Assembly: GCA_941918925.1 (NCBI GenBank)
Contig: OW799237.1
Location: 15,791,201-15,855,200, forward strand
Direction: 5' to 3'
DNA: 64,000 nucleotides
Source of the DNA: Phyto melanocephala
Lineage: Eukaryota; Arthropoda; Insecta; Diptera; Rhinophoridae
Of the stretch, positions 1 to 11,740 are shown piece after piece. Position 1 is the first letter of the stretch. Each line of letters starts with the position of its first letter. The notes under the pieces were generated by a model. It ran no database searches and was not told the DNA's origin. It worked only from the letters and a program-made list of their open reading frames with translations. The translations under genes and the position numbers were made by a program.

Positions 1-960
1 TGCTTATATATGTAGTGAAATAATTAAAGTGGTTAAGAGAGATGTATTTTTGATATCAAATTTAAAATTTATGTAATTTAAAATATATAATAAAAAAATA
101 AAATCAATTGTCTATAACTAAATATTTATTGAAATATTCTGCCTCTTGGCATGTATTTTCAATATTTTATGCTTTTGGAATTTTCATCTTACGCTTTCGT
201 AGTTTGGCAAATATTAATCAATTCTTTTGATTTCTAGTAAATAACTTGACATAACTTTATTCTGCTCTTATAAATATTTTAGTGGTCTTAGTTAAAAGTT
301 CGTTAAAAAACCCTACATAAATAATAAGAAAATAAAACATAACAAACCAAGAAAGAAACGCTAAGAGAAAAAATTTACAAAAAAAAAAAAAAGAAAAGAA
401 AATAATGAAATCTTGCTTATCAACAAGTATGAGAGCATATTTTTCTATCAATCTTTCTATGCTCCATCTTATTTGCAAATAAACTTTGTGTTTAAAACTT
501 TTAATGAGATCTTTTTTTTTTATTTACCATCTTAAGGATTCTTTGAAAAAAAAAAACGAAAAAGAAAATAAAACAAATACCACTATTAAACTACCACTAA
601 CATCATTGCCAATACCACAAGCTATTCCACTATAACTTCGACCGCCTTAAATCAGTTTTAGTAAATTTCAATACAACACCACCCCTTGTATTTAATTCCA
701 AGATTTTATGCAAAACTAAACTATTGTTTGGTAGAAAACCATGAAGTGTTGGTAAATCTTGACTTTAAGACGATTTTGTTTCCAGTGATTTTTATAAGTT
801 GGTTGCGGTCTAGCTGCAGAAAATAGTCAATAGAAAAACAACTGCGTTTCTAATACAGGAGGGCACAAATGTCACTATTTGTTTATTAATTTTTTCACTC
901 CTTTACAGATAATAAAATATTTTGTACAATAGATATGGAATAAATTTTAATATAAATCAA
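1..960. other. AT-rich stretch, no gene seen
   Basis: Only A+T-rich sequence with short homopolymer runs is visible. The single short open frame on the minus strand (257-478) is low-complexity, rich in Phe, Leu and Lys, and looks like a chance frame. I see no transposon end or RNA gene. Confidence 0.5.
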
Positions 961-969
961 CCCCGTTTA

Positions 970-1140
970 TAGTGACGTGCCGGTTTTGCGATATGGATGA
1001 TGATACCGTAGAGCATGTCCTTTGCCCAGCACTGTGCACATGATGAATACGTTTTCATGAATTTAGAGTTATTACGCCAATGGGCATTTGGAATTCTTTA
1101 TCTCGTAGAATACAAAGTTTTATTAAAAGCCTTTACCTAT
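970..1140 (+). pseudogene. Tail of a non-LTR retrotransposon (C-terminal Cys motif relic)
   Basis: A translated fragment reads CRFCDMDDDTVEHVLCPA. It has the Cys-x2-Cys then Glu-His-x3-Cys spacing seen at the C-terminus of many insect LINE ORF2 proteins. About 90 bases further on another frame reads SRRIQSFIKSLYL before a stop, which resembles the usual closing helix of those proteins. The two pieces are in different frames with stops between them, so this is a dead fragment. The LINE clade cannot be decided from so little sequence. Confidence 0.45.
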
Positions 1141-1239
1141 AGGTAAACTAATGGCTGCACAAAATACCTATTTTTAGGTGTGGTGCTTATGGGAAAATTT
1201 TTTAATCAGCACTATATACTACGATCCCATTTTCAGCTT

Positions 1240-2345
1240 TGCAATGACGGCCTCTTGGACATTATAGTACAAAATGTATAGCTGTCGTGTTCGAATTTCT
1301 GCAATTATGTTGGCCTTGTGTTCAAAAATTGCCTCATATTTTTTTTTAATATTCTCGCTCCTTCAAATAACCCCAGAAAAAATAGTCGGGTACTAGCAAA
1401 TCTGGTGAGTGCGCTGGCTTATTAATTTTAGAATTTCTAGAAATAATTCGCTTTCCAAATATTTTACTTAAAAGTACCATGGTGTGTAGGGTTGGGTAAC
1501 GGTGGCTTTGTCATGCTGAAACTACATCTTAGAGCTGTTTTCAAGACAAGGACGAAAAAAAATATCCCATCGCTAACCAGCACCGCTCCCCATTTATAAT
1601 AACAGCACTTCCATTTTTATTTACGGTAAAAGAAAGGCAAAGTGATATACTCAGATATAGTTCTACACCTCACTTCAGGAGAACTAGGGTGCAATCAACC
1701 CGTTTGTGAAAAGGTTGTGGATATTAAGAACCTCAAAATCAACAAATCTGCTTATAACAGAGCCATTAAAAGGAAAACGAGCTTAGTCACATAAAACTAG
1801 ATTATAAATATTGTTCATTCTATGTCTGGACAACTATTGAAATTTAGCTAATAAATTAAGACTATGCCAATGACAGGCGGGTTTTCGGTCTTGTACCAAT
1901 TGCACCTTAAATGTGAAAAAATTTAATTCTATAAAACAAGCAGTAGTTATATACGAGCCTTTCTTAGCTGAGCAGAATAACTTCTGGTAGATATTTCTGG
2001 TGTTTAATTAAAACTTTGCTCTACACATGCAATATTTTTTGCAGTGAAAATTTAAGTGGTCTACAGTTTCGCGGCAAATTTTTACGGTACCATGTTGGTG
2101 GTGACGATGAACTGCGAACGAATTATTGCTGTATGTTATAAAGTCGAAGCTATGCTCCTTTTATTAAAACTATTATTGGCTGATTAAAACAGCAAAAGTT
2201 TTTTTTTCTGGTTCTTTGTTTAGCTGTGATTCTCTTCATTATTTGTTCTCCAGGCGTTATGTATTAATCTAAAAAAAACTTAATAAATAATAAAAAAGTT
2301 GATAATTTTTCAAAAACCATGATGACTTTTGGTCCACCCTATCTA
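1240..2345 (-). pseudogene. Decayed mariner-family transposon (DD41D-like relic A)
   Basis: Minus-strand translation of roughly 1241-1420 contains PDYFFWGYLKER preceded by PAHSPDL, the signature around the last catalytic Asp of DD34D/DD41D mariner transposases. The sequence downstream of it is interrupted by stops and frameshifts. At 2325-2340 the plus strand reads GACTTTTGGTCCACCCT, the outward-facing terminal repeat sequence also carried by the nearly intact mariner at 50507-51800. The segment around 1985-2020 closely matches one near 9905-9945 in relic B, so both derive from one family. I could not fix the other terminus. Confidence 0.6.
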
Positions 2346-2600
2346 AAACGTATACGAATTATTATAAAATATTTAAAACTTGTTGTTATTTGCACGAAGC
2401 AGAGAATGAGAAAAACATAAAGAACAGGATAAAGTTTACAAGAAAATTATATTTGTCCAAATAAAGGAGATAATAGCGAAGCGAACCAGAAAAAAAATGT
2501 TGTGGAATTCACAGTGTGTAGGATTAGGAAATATAAACTAAAAAACAGATCAAAATAATTTTACTAAATTTTATATAAGAATCCATAAAACTATAATTTA

Positions 2601-2681
2601 AATAATATCACTCATACCACAAGTTGTCCGTTTAACAAATAATTTAACAACTGGACAACTTGTGGTATGAGTGATATTATT
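2601..2681. repeat. Perfect 29-bp inverted repeat (foldback)
   Basis: The arm at 2601-2629 is an exact reverse complement of 2653-2681, separated by 23 bases. The arm includes ACTCATACCAC, which also forms the arm of another foldback at 52633-52693. A perfect 29-bp stem in such an A+T-rich region suggests a very small foldback element or the remains of a terminal-inverted-repeat element. It has no coding capacity. Confidence 0.8.
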
Positions 2682-2706
2682 AGAAGAATATAATATTCTG
2701 CTCCTT

Positions 2707-3779
2707 ATACCCTTCACACAGTGAATAGGTTTCTCATTCCGTGTGAAATTTCTACAATTTTCATTTCCGACCCCATAAAGTATATATTTCCTGAAAGCTT
2801 ATGAATAAAGGAGTAGATTAAGCCATGTCCTTCTGTCCGTCTGTCCGTGTGTATGTTGAAATCAACTTCCTGAAACCCCCGACATCGCCTGGACCCGCGT
2901 GAATTATTATAAAATGGAAATATTTGGGAATAGATCGGTACATAAACAACTGAGATATGAGGAAACAACTACGACCACCTCATTTGTTTCACAACAACAA
3001 CAACATAGAGTAAACGTGGCATCCAATCCCAGCTGAGCCAAAAAAAATATTTTTTTTATTTTTTATATTATTTATTATTTTTCTTATTTATCTATCCATC
3101 TGTCTATGTGTTTATTGAAATCAACTTTTTAAAGCCCCCGACTTTGCCTAAACCCGCGTAAAGTACTAAAAATTGGAAATATTTGGGAGTAGATCGGTAT
3201 TGAAAATCAGAAACATCGGTTCATAAACAACTGAGATATGAGCAAAAACCCACGACCACCTCGATTTTTTTTTTCACAAAAACAACATTACAACAACAAC
3301 ATACATACATACATACAAACATATATACTGGTTAGAGTAAACGTGGCATCGAATCCCAGCTGAGGCAAAACAAATTTTTTTTTTATTTTTCATTTATTAT
3401 TTATATTTTTATCATAATTTTTTTTATATTTTTTTTAATTTTTTTTTATTTTTGTTTGTTTTTTTTTATTGTTTTTTAAATATTTTTTTTTAATTTTTTT
3501 TTATATTTTATTTTATATTTTTATTATTTTTTTTAATTTTTTTTTTATTTTTATTTTTTTTAGAAAACATACGTAAACTCAATTTATAATTTTACAATGT
3601 GATGTTTTTATATATGTATGTTTTTTATATGTATAATATGTACGTATGTATGTATATGTATGTACGTATATCAGATTAATGAGATGAATGGTGATACAAA
3701 CAATTGTTATTGCATGACTACACGTTGTGAAGGGTAAATAAGATTCGGCACAGCCGAATATACCACTCTTACTTGTTTC
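2707..3779 (+). mobile_element. mini-me-like repeat, copy 1 (with internal duplication and poly-T expansion)
   Basis: The copy begins ATACCCTTCACACAG. It continues through the conserved core around CCGACCCCATAAAGTATAT (2767 on) and a short (GTCY)n tract (TCTGTCCGTCTGTCCG). It ends with the TTCGGCACAGCCGAA hairpin and CTTACTTGTTT. This matches the mini-me class of dipteran interspersed repeats, known for a conserved core next to (GTCY)n. A block of about 200 bp after the core is repeated at an offset near 260 bp (about 2850-3050 and 3110-3400). A CATA microsatellite (about 3300) and roughly 200 bp of T-rich homopolymer DNA follow. Some authors would group such repeats with non-autonomous Helitron relatives. 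Confidence 0.75.
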
Positions 3780-3861
3780 TTATTATTACGGTTAAAGAAT
3801 ATAATTCTAATATTTGCTACACTTTTTGCTTCTGCGGTAAACTCTTTGTTAAAAAAATTAA

Positions 3862-5154
3862 TTAGTTTTAGTTTTGAGTTCCAAAATGAAACATTTGATG
3901 GAGCATTTGATTAAAATTCAAATGATGGGTTATATTGAAGATAACCAAATGCTTCATGATTGTCAAACTGGATTTAGGTGTAACAGAAATACAACTTCAC
4001 TGCTTATTGGGGTTACTGACAATATTAGAAATAATCTTGCTACTAGAGATAACTGCATTTTAGTATCTTTGGATTTTGCTAAGGCTTTTGATAAAGTTAA
4101 TCATTCAATCCTTGTTAAAAAGTTGCATTCGAATTTTGGTTTTTCTAGAACTGCTTGTAAGTCAGTACATTCCTATTTATCAGATAGACTGCAGTATGTG
4201 TATTGTGGAGGAAATACTTCTGGTATGCTCTTGGTGAATAGTGGGGTCCCACAGGGATCTGTCCTAGGACCGTTACTTTTTGTATTATATATGAATGATC
4301 TTTTTGATAAAATATCAAGCAATATGTGTGTTCCATTTTCATTTGCTGATGATGTGCAGCTGCTATTTAAAGGTTCAATTGAATTCCCTGAGGTATTGCA
4401 AAATATGGTTAACTTTACACTAAAGTTACTATCTGAATGAGTCACTAATAATAGCTTATCTATTAATACAACTAAAACTAAGGCGATGTTTTTTAGTAAA
4501 AATCGTGGGTTTAATTTTTCGGTTATGTTTGGAATTGATATAATAGAGTTTGTAGATAAAAATAAATGTCTAGGAATAATCATTGATACTAATTTAAATT
4601 TTGAGGGTCATATTAATTCTGTAGTTTCAAGGGTAAACTTTACTTTACGTAGGTTATATAGGCTTGATTTGTGTTTACCGGTTTATGTAAAAAGGAAAAT
4701 AGTTCATGGTCTGATCATGCCAATGTTTTTATATGGTTTAGAGGCCTATTCTGGTACTCTCGGTTATATATTACGGAAGTTGAGAATAACATTTAATAGA
4801 GTTGTTAGATATATTTTTTCTCTTAGACTGTGTCAGAGTATTTCATCCTTAGTTAATAGTTTTCTTGGTTTCTCGTTTATAGAGTTTATTAAGTTTAGGA
4901 ATTTGATGCACTTTTATAAAGCTTTTAAATTGGGATTACCTAAATATTTTCTTGATCTTTTTGAGTTTTGTAGATCTACTAGAAATAGGCAATTAAAAAT
5001 ACCTAGAATTAATTCCTTTATTGAGAGGTCCTTTCATGTAAGAGTAGCAAGGGCTTACAACAAATTACCGGATGAGCTAAGGCACTTTAATGTTTCTGAT
5101 TATACTTATAAGAAGAGGCTGTTTCAAGAACTTTCTTCCCATATGTCAGTTTAA
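3862..5154 (+). pseudogene. 5'-truncated non-LTR (LINE) reverse transcriptase with one in-frame stop
   Basis: One frame runs 431 codons from 3862 to the TAA at 5152-5154, broken only by TGA at 4438-4440. Before the stop lie the reverse transcriptase motifs TGFRCNRNTTSLL, LDFAKAFDKVNH, SGVPQGSVLGPLLF and the catalytic SFADD (4339-4353). After it come the thumb segment (KCLGIIIDTNLNFEGHI) and the C-terminal LPDELRHFNVSDY region. The end of this protein has no RNase H and is typical of CR1/Jockey-type LINEs; the exact clade is not certain. The start is missing: open sequence begins inside the fingers region, as expected for a 5'-truncated insertion. At family alignments the interrupted position is normally Trp, so a single base change may explain the stop. 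The 3' untranslated region, with a (TA)n tract near 5355, appears to run to about 5575. Confidence 0.85.
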
Positions 5155-6540
5155 TAATTATATTAATATATAAATTAATGTATTATAATAATAACAAGTG
5201 CAGTATGGATTTTTATATGGGGATTGTTGGATTAACCAAATTTTCCATTTTTAAATTTTTTATGATGATGTCTGGAGAAGGTTGGTTTGATTTTGGACTT
5301 GTTTGATATGTGTATATGTACATATGTGTGTATGTCTATATCTATGTATATAGACATATATATATATATATATATATAAATATATTTTTTATTTTTTATT
5401 TAATTTTTCTATTATCTTTTATACATACTACTTATTACAAAATTTTATTTTTATTATACATATTCTATTTTTTATGATGTTAAGTAGTTATTTTTTAATG
5501 GAAGAGATTTGTAACTGATTATGGCCCATAGGCTAGGTTACTATTATCGTAATAAATAAACTGAAATTTAAATTGAAAATGGTATTAATGAACATTTTTA
5601 AGTTCATCCATTTATTAAGTTCACTAGTTTTTATAATTTTGCACTTAATTAAGAAAAGATACCTAAGTTTATGCAAAATACAGTAGATCAAAATCAGAAA
5701 AGCCTTAAAGTTCACATTAGCATTATCTTTTGAATATATTTGGTATAATTATGTAATTAAACTCGGTCAATTTCGGTATAGTTTTTAAAATATTGTTGAA
5801 AAAAAAATATTGTTAAACATTTTTATTTAAAAATTGTTTATTACTAGAAAATATTTACATTTTTGTTTACATTTAATTAAAATAAAAATCTAAAAAAAAT
5901 TAGAAAAATCAAAATTTTTATTAAAGTTATCGTACACAACGTAGACAAATTATATAAGTTTATTGTATTAATTTTTTGAACCAATCTAGCGCAGTTTGTA
6001 TAAAAACACAAATCCACTTTCTTAGCATTCCAAATTACAAATAAATGTGCCTCTTAATATTATTGTATATTTTTTCCTATTTTTCAACCCATCATTTCCA
6101 CTGTAGAAAGTGTCCTTATTTCAAGAAATATTCATATTTATGTATTGCTATGAACAACTAGAAAAGGATTTTCCCACAGTTAATGATAGTTACAAAAATT
6201 TTATAAAGTTCTCAACAATTTCTATATTAGAAAGAAAACAAAAAAAAAATTAAATTAAATGAAAACAACTTTTTTTCTATAGAAAATGGTTTAAGTTTTC
6301 CATTACTGCATTTTAATTTAATGTGACAAAAATAAAATTAAAAAAAAAATTTAATTAAAAACTATTTCTGGTGAATACAATTTCAAGTGCTACTGCTTTT
6401 TTTTGCAATTTTGTTTAATGACTTCAGCAACAAATGTTACAGACTTATTTTAATACTTTTTAAATGAAATAAAAATTCCACATTTTCTGAATGTATGTAT
6501 GTGTTTTTTTTGCCATTACAAAATGTTGCATGGAAATTTT
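5155..6540. other. LINE 3' tail region, then AT-rich DNA
   Basis: The first 420 bases are probably the LINE 3' untranslated region. They contain a (TA)n microsatellite near 5355-5380 and end in A-rich sequence near 5575. The remainder is A+T-rich with homopolymer runs. I recognise no gene in it. Confidence 0.5.
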
Positions 6541-6881
6541 AATACTTAAGAAGCTAATACACGGCATGTTTTTTACATCTGACTTCACAAATTCCGCACT
6601 GAGAAATACAAACATGTCGTGTGTTACTTTTAAAACATTACTTCTGTAAACACACATGTGTTGAGACATCTGACAAAATTTTAATTAGGGTGCGCTCTAT
6701 TTTCTTCTGTCAAAACATGTGACATCAGCCGTTGGCAGAAATCCCTGCTGCTGCAAAGCAGTCAGCGACGGTAGCCTGTGAAAGTACAATTTTGACAGAC
6801 ATGTAGATTTGCATTTGTTTCAGAAATTTTAAAGTCAGATGTAAAAAACAGGCTGTGTATTAAGGCCATTACATAAGTATT
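6541..6881. mobile_element. MITE copy 1 (TIR element shared with 61574-61905)
   Basis: The element has inverted ends. AATACTTAAG near the left end mirrors the right end (ATAAGTATT). Inside that, ACACGGCATGTTTTTTACAT is mirrored by the right arm near 6838-6862. The interior matches 61574-61905 in reverse orientation over most of its length, including the stretches around CTGCTGCTGCAAAGCAGTCA and CATGTCGTGTGTTAC. Neither copy has coding capacity, so this is a non-autonomous element. The target duplication is not clear because the outermost bases differ between copies. Confidence 0.75.
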
Positions 6882-7437
6882 ATTTTCATTTTTTTTAATA
6901 ACAACTTTAGGTCGTACACAATCGTGCCAAGATGGAGAAAATTCCAAGACTTGGCAACATTATTTTTAAGGAATTCTTATGATAAAAGAAAAATTAAATA
7001 TAGCAAAAGTATGTAAAAATTAATCATATTAAAACAGTATTGCCATCAATAGTTTTGTTAATTAAACATCTGAAAAAAATTGTACATGCAAAAAAAATTT
7101 TTTTTAAATATTTAGATTTAAAAAAAAATTATTAGTTTATTTGTTAAACTTTTTTGCTTAAATCAATATGTATGAAAAATAAAAATAAAACAAAAGAAAA
7201 ATGAAACAATTTTATTGTGGAGACATGAATGTCAAGAAAAGCCTATCTTCTTCATTAAAGGTATCGAAATCTACATAAATTCATTGCAACGAGATTATCT
7301 TAAAAATAAATAAAATTTTTGCTGGAATTTTTGTCTGAGAAACCTCCTTAGTGTACCTTATACAGACAAAATTTTTTTCCCCCATCTTCTTTTTTCTGAA
7401 ATTATAATAAATGATGTCTAAATAAGAATGCATTTTT
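6882..7437. other. AT-rich spacer
   Basis: A+T-rich DNA with A and T homopolymers. No recognisable gene, repeat end or RNA structure was seen. Confidence 0.5.
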
Positions 7438-8386
7438 ATATCCGCTACCAAAAAAAACGGTGGGGGTATATTCATTTTGTCATACCGTTTGTAACACATC
7501 AGAATATTAATTTAAGACCCTATAAAGTATATATTTTCTGAATCGGGCTTTAATTTTATGATGATCTAGCTATGTGCGTCCGTCTGTCAGATTGTCCGTC
7601 TCTCCGTTTATCGAAAGCACGATAAATCTCAAACCAAAAAATCTAGGGAGCTCAAATTTTGCCAGCATATTCCTTATACACAAGGTTTGGAATATCAGAA
7701 AGAGATTCTTACCTCGTAATGCGAGAGTAGGTCAAAAATAAATGTCCTTCCAAAATCGAATAAAATTCAATTGTGTCCGAACGCATTAACGTAGACTCAT
7801 GTAATTTCGAATATATATTTCATGAGTAAAAGCAATATTTTTCCCCGAAAATTGCTTAAATCTATGCATTAGAAAATGAGTTCTAGTTCAAAATGTACGA
7901 AAATTTATACCGCACACTGTATTTTTAACCTAATAAAACTGACAAAATTAGATGTATGATTCTGAAGTTTTGCAAACATTACTTTTTGGTCAAGGACTTT
8001 GTACAAATGTAAAATAAGTTTGACACGCCCACTTTTATGCCCACCTCTCATATAACGACTTATCTGAAATTCATTAATTTCTTTATGAATAAAGATATTG
8101 GAAGAAAAAGGACTATATTAAAATATCTAAGTTGTATTTATTAGTAGAAACTTTATTGACAGGCCTACTTTAAGGTTCACTTTCATTGAAAGACTAAATT
8201 TACGAAAACATTTTACTGGCATATCGAAGTTATACAAAGAAAGTGGTACATATTTTAGTATAAAGATATTATTCCATAGCGATTACTTTTAATAACAAAA
8301 TATTAAATTCTGTGCTATGAAAGTACATCAAATTGGTGGTGGGTATAAAAGAATCGGCACAGCCGGATATAATGCTCTTACTTGTT
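7438..8386 (+). mobile_element. mini-me-like repeat, divergent copy 2
   Basis: The 5' end forms an imperfect hairpin (ATATCCGCTACC with GGTGGGGGTATAT). The core ACCCTATAAAGTATATATTT and a degenerate (GTCY)n tract (GTCCGTCTGTCAGATTGTCC) follow. The 3' end is ATCGGCACAGCCGGAT then GCTCTTACTTGTTC. The interior differs from copies 1 and 3 and lacks the poly-T tract, so this is another subfamily. There is no coding capacity. Confidence 0.65.
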
Positions 8387-9180
8387 CTAAAGAAATTTTT
8401 GTATAATGGTTTTAAATATACTTTTATATCCTCCATCAAGTTTTTGTTGAATTTGAATAGCGAAAGTTTTAGTCTTAGACCTTTCTGAGATCTTAAATCG
8501 ATTACTAGACTAACAGCTGTTCATACAAAATATCCTCACTAAAAAGTTTTGACTAATTGAAGACAAATTTCATTAAAAACCTTTTAGGAATAGTTTGGTA
8601 TTGAAATAAAGCTAAATTTATCCAAATAGCAGAAATATTTTTTAACAAAATGTTAAAAATGCAAAATTTATCTAACTTGCAGGACTATTTTTCAAAAAAA
8701 TGTTTATAATAATTTTATAAAACATTTTAACTAAAAATTTTTATTATCTTTTTTTTTTTTGGCACATATGTTTACCCTTTAATCCACACGTGATTAAAAA
8801 ATTAAAATTTCCCTATACTTACATGTTGCATGTTGTACTTGTGCTTAACTTTTTTTCAATGTCTCGCTCTTTCATGTCACATACATTTGGCAGTTAAAAG
8901 TAAGCATGTAAAGAAAACACATCTAGAAAAACAAACAACAACAACATGATAGAAACTTTAATAATAAAAGTTTTTATAATGAAAAGACAAAAAAAAATTT
9001 TGACTTTAATATTGCTATTTTAAAAATGTAAACAAACAATTTAGAACGACGAATTCTTTCAACCCTCTAAAAACCACAAAAAAAAATATTGTTTAATGAA
9101 AAGAAGTCTCCAATAAAAATTTAACAAGTCTTCCTTGTATATATTTATTTTTAAGTTTAGAAAATATTCAATATGAAAAC
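8387..9180. other. AT-rich spacer
   Basis: A+T-rich DNA with several poly-A and poly-T runs and no supported gene. Confidence 0.5.
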
Positions 9181-10270
9181 TGTCACGTAAAGTATCCACT
9201 TTTAAAGCACTACAAAAATGGGCTTAATTTAGATAATTTTCTATAATATCTTTCACAATTTCTGACTATCGTTCTCGAATTTTTGCAACAATGTTGGCGC
9301 TGAGTTCAAATATTGTTTCGGGCTTGTTCAAATTTACTCGTTCCCCGAATAACTCTAACGAAAAAAGTGAAAAGGTAAAAGATCTGCGGACCGAAATGTC
9401 CAAATAATTTCTGAATTTTGGAATTTTTTTTTGTTATTGTGTCTTAAGCAGTGCAACCAGTGGCTTCAGTCTACAGAAACCTCATGTCAGCAGCTTTGTT
9501 CGCTGTTTTAAGAGCGGGTTGTTAAAAATATTCTATTATTAACCAATGCCGCTTTTAATTTTTGGTTACAGCATTTTCGTCTTCATTTTCGAAAAAGTAA
9601 TGCCCAAAGATATTTTCAGGTATAATGCCTCACCATACTTAACACCGAATAGGGAGCTGTTAGTAATTAGCAATTAGGAACCTCAGAACCTATAGTTCTG
9701 CTTATTAACAAAGCAATTTAAATGAATATGAACTTCAACACTCGTAATCCGGTTTCTAAAAAACGATGACTTTAGTTCCGGCCAACTACAAAATTTAGAT
9801 GTAGCCTATCTACGGATTTTTATACTGGCATAAATTTCACTCTTTATGGGAATAATATAATTTTTTTTAAATACGTAGTGACGTTTGAACTATTCCTAGC
9901 TATGTAGTATAACTTCTGGTAGATGTTTCTGGTGTTTCGTTAATGATTTGCTCTTAAACATGGTTCGAGGCAAATCTCTTACGCTGCCCTATTGCTAGTA
10001 ACGATTAACTAATCAAAGAAGAATTGGTTTAAAGATCAAAACTCTAACATAGGACTGTCGACGATAGTCTCTCAGCTTTGAAAAAAATTGATCGCTTACT
10101 AAAAAAATAGAATTCTATTACTCTAAATTTTTGGGTCAGTTGTATATGGCTGCATTATTTATTCTCCAACTATTATTTGTTTAATCGTAAAAAAGAAATT
10201 TTAAAAATATATAAACGAAAAAGTTATTAAATATTTAATCTCTATGGTAACTTTGGGTGCACTCTGTATT
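9181..10270 (-). pseudogene. Decayed mariner-family transposon (relic B, same family as 1240-2345)
   Basis: Minus-strand translation near 9250-9370 recovers FGERVNLNKPETIFEL followed by NIVAKIRER. This is the segment after the last catalytic Asp in mariner transposases and aligns with ERVYVNKPQTIEQL of the copy at 50624-51226. Frameshifts and stops are common. Around 9905-9945 the sequence AACTTCTGGTAGATGTTTCT closely matches relic A. The end near 10245-10265 (TAACTTTGGGTGCACTCTGT) looks like a mutated version of the terminal repeat GACTTTTGGTCCACCCT. Confidence 0.5.
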
Positions 10271-10348
10271 TCAACTAATTTAATATTTAGAATTTTGAAT
10301 TACAAACTGAATCTGGCAAAGTAAAGAGCGGCGACATTATGCGTTTAA

Positions 10349-11391
10349 CTCTTTCAGCCACGGTTTTACATATATAACTTAAAAAATAAAACAGTTGTAT
10401 TGTTAGTTTAATTAAGGCTTATATATTATAAAAAACAAGAAAAAATAGAATTACGTCTTCAGTATTTTGCGTAATAGGGTAGTTAGTAAAGTAACCACCG
10501 TGGCAGTTGGCATAAAAAAATTAACAAGAAAAGTTAAGTATTTTTAGTCAAATAGTATAAAAAAAATTAGTTTTTGTGAAAATCTAAGCAAAATTACGAC
10601 ATTTGATCACACGATCGAAATTGTACTCGTAAGATCGGGTTCGGTGTGCTTTAGATATAGAGATTCTAATAAGAATTTTCAAATTTCGATCACGTTCGAA
10701 TACCATAATTTTCCCTCCGAAAAACAGGTTTTATTTTTGCGAATGCAAATAGAAAGTTTACATGTTCTGCATTACCATATAGTACGCGCTGGATTTTTTT
10801 TAGTGCTGCATCTTGCACATTTTCGTAAAAAGGGTCGCTCTGCTGTTTATAATTATCTTTATTGTCAGAATTAAGATTGCAGATACTTTCCCCATTAGAA
10901 GATATATCTTCAAACGAAATATTTTCGATATCACTTTCATTGAGTACTCACGACATCCTTACAATATAAAAAAAACTATGTAGAAAAACTCATTATATAA
11001 AACCTAATATAGTCACAGTGGTTAGTATTCTAACCACCATATTACTTACGTCATTTATCTACAAATACACTATAGAAAATATTGATGTTATTACAAACCA
11101 ACAAAACAAGTACTAGATAATAAAGTAGCACTAAACTTGCTAAGTAATAAACACTCTAAGCATTTTTATTGAACTAGAGAAAGTCCCGATACAAAAACAA
11201 TGGATTGCCAAATTTTTAAATAAATATACCAAAGTAACCAGCGCACCCTAATGCAAAAATTTTTTACCAAACGATAAAAGATCACTTTAAAAAACGTAAC
11301 TATTTAAGACTTTTCCAATAGATAGTGCCAAAGCATGTTTTCAAATGTCAAAAATAAGTGGCTAGAAAACTGACCACCAAACCTGAAAGAG
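10349..11391 (-). mobile_element. Internally deleted piggyBac transposon (N-terminus joined to Cys-rich tail)
   Basis: The element is flanked by TTAA at 10345-10348 and 11392-11395 and both ends start CTCTTTCAG, as expected for piggyBac. On the minus strand an ATG at 10956-10954 opens an acidic N-terminus (NESDIENISFEDISSNGES), but codon 3 is a stop (TGA). About 40 codons later, in a shifted frame, comes a Cys-rich stretch with KCARCSTKKNPARTIW and CRTCKLSICIRKN, the zinc-binding tail of piggyBac transposases. The whole DDE catalytic middle is absent. A palindrome GTGGTTAG/CTAACCAC lies at 11021-11040 and weaker versions sit near both ends. It could move only with protein from another copy. 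Confidence 0.75.
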
Positions 11392-11740
11392 TTAATAGCT
11401 ATCAAACTTTAACTTGAACTTGAGAGTTTTCTGTGATTTTATGGATTTTAATTTAAATTTTTTTTCTATCACAGAAAAATCGAATAATGAAAATTGCCCT
11501 TTCTTTGGGTTAATATGCTTTAATTCGGCTTAATATTTGGGCTATGAGTATGTTTCATACACACAGGCCGACCTAGATAACTCAGATATTTACAAGGATC
11601 AGAAATATATACACTTTGCTGAGTCTTACAAAAATATTTCCTAGCAATGCCCTGATAAACTTATACACATATTTTTATGCAACCAGTTTTGGTGGAGGCT
11701 GTAAAAATAAAATTTTTCACGTAAGATAGTAAAGGAATTT

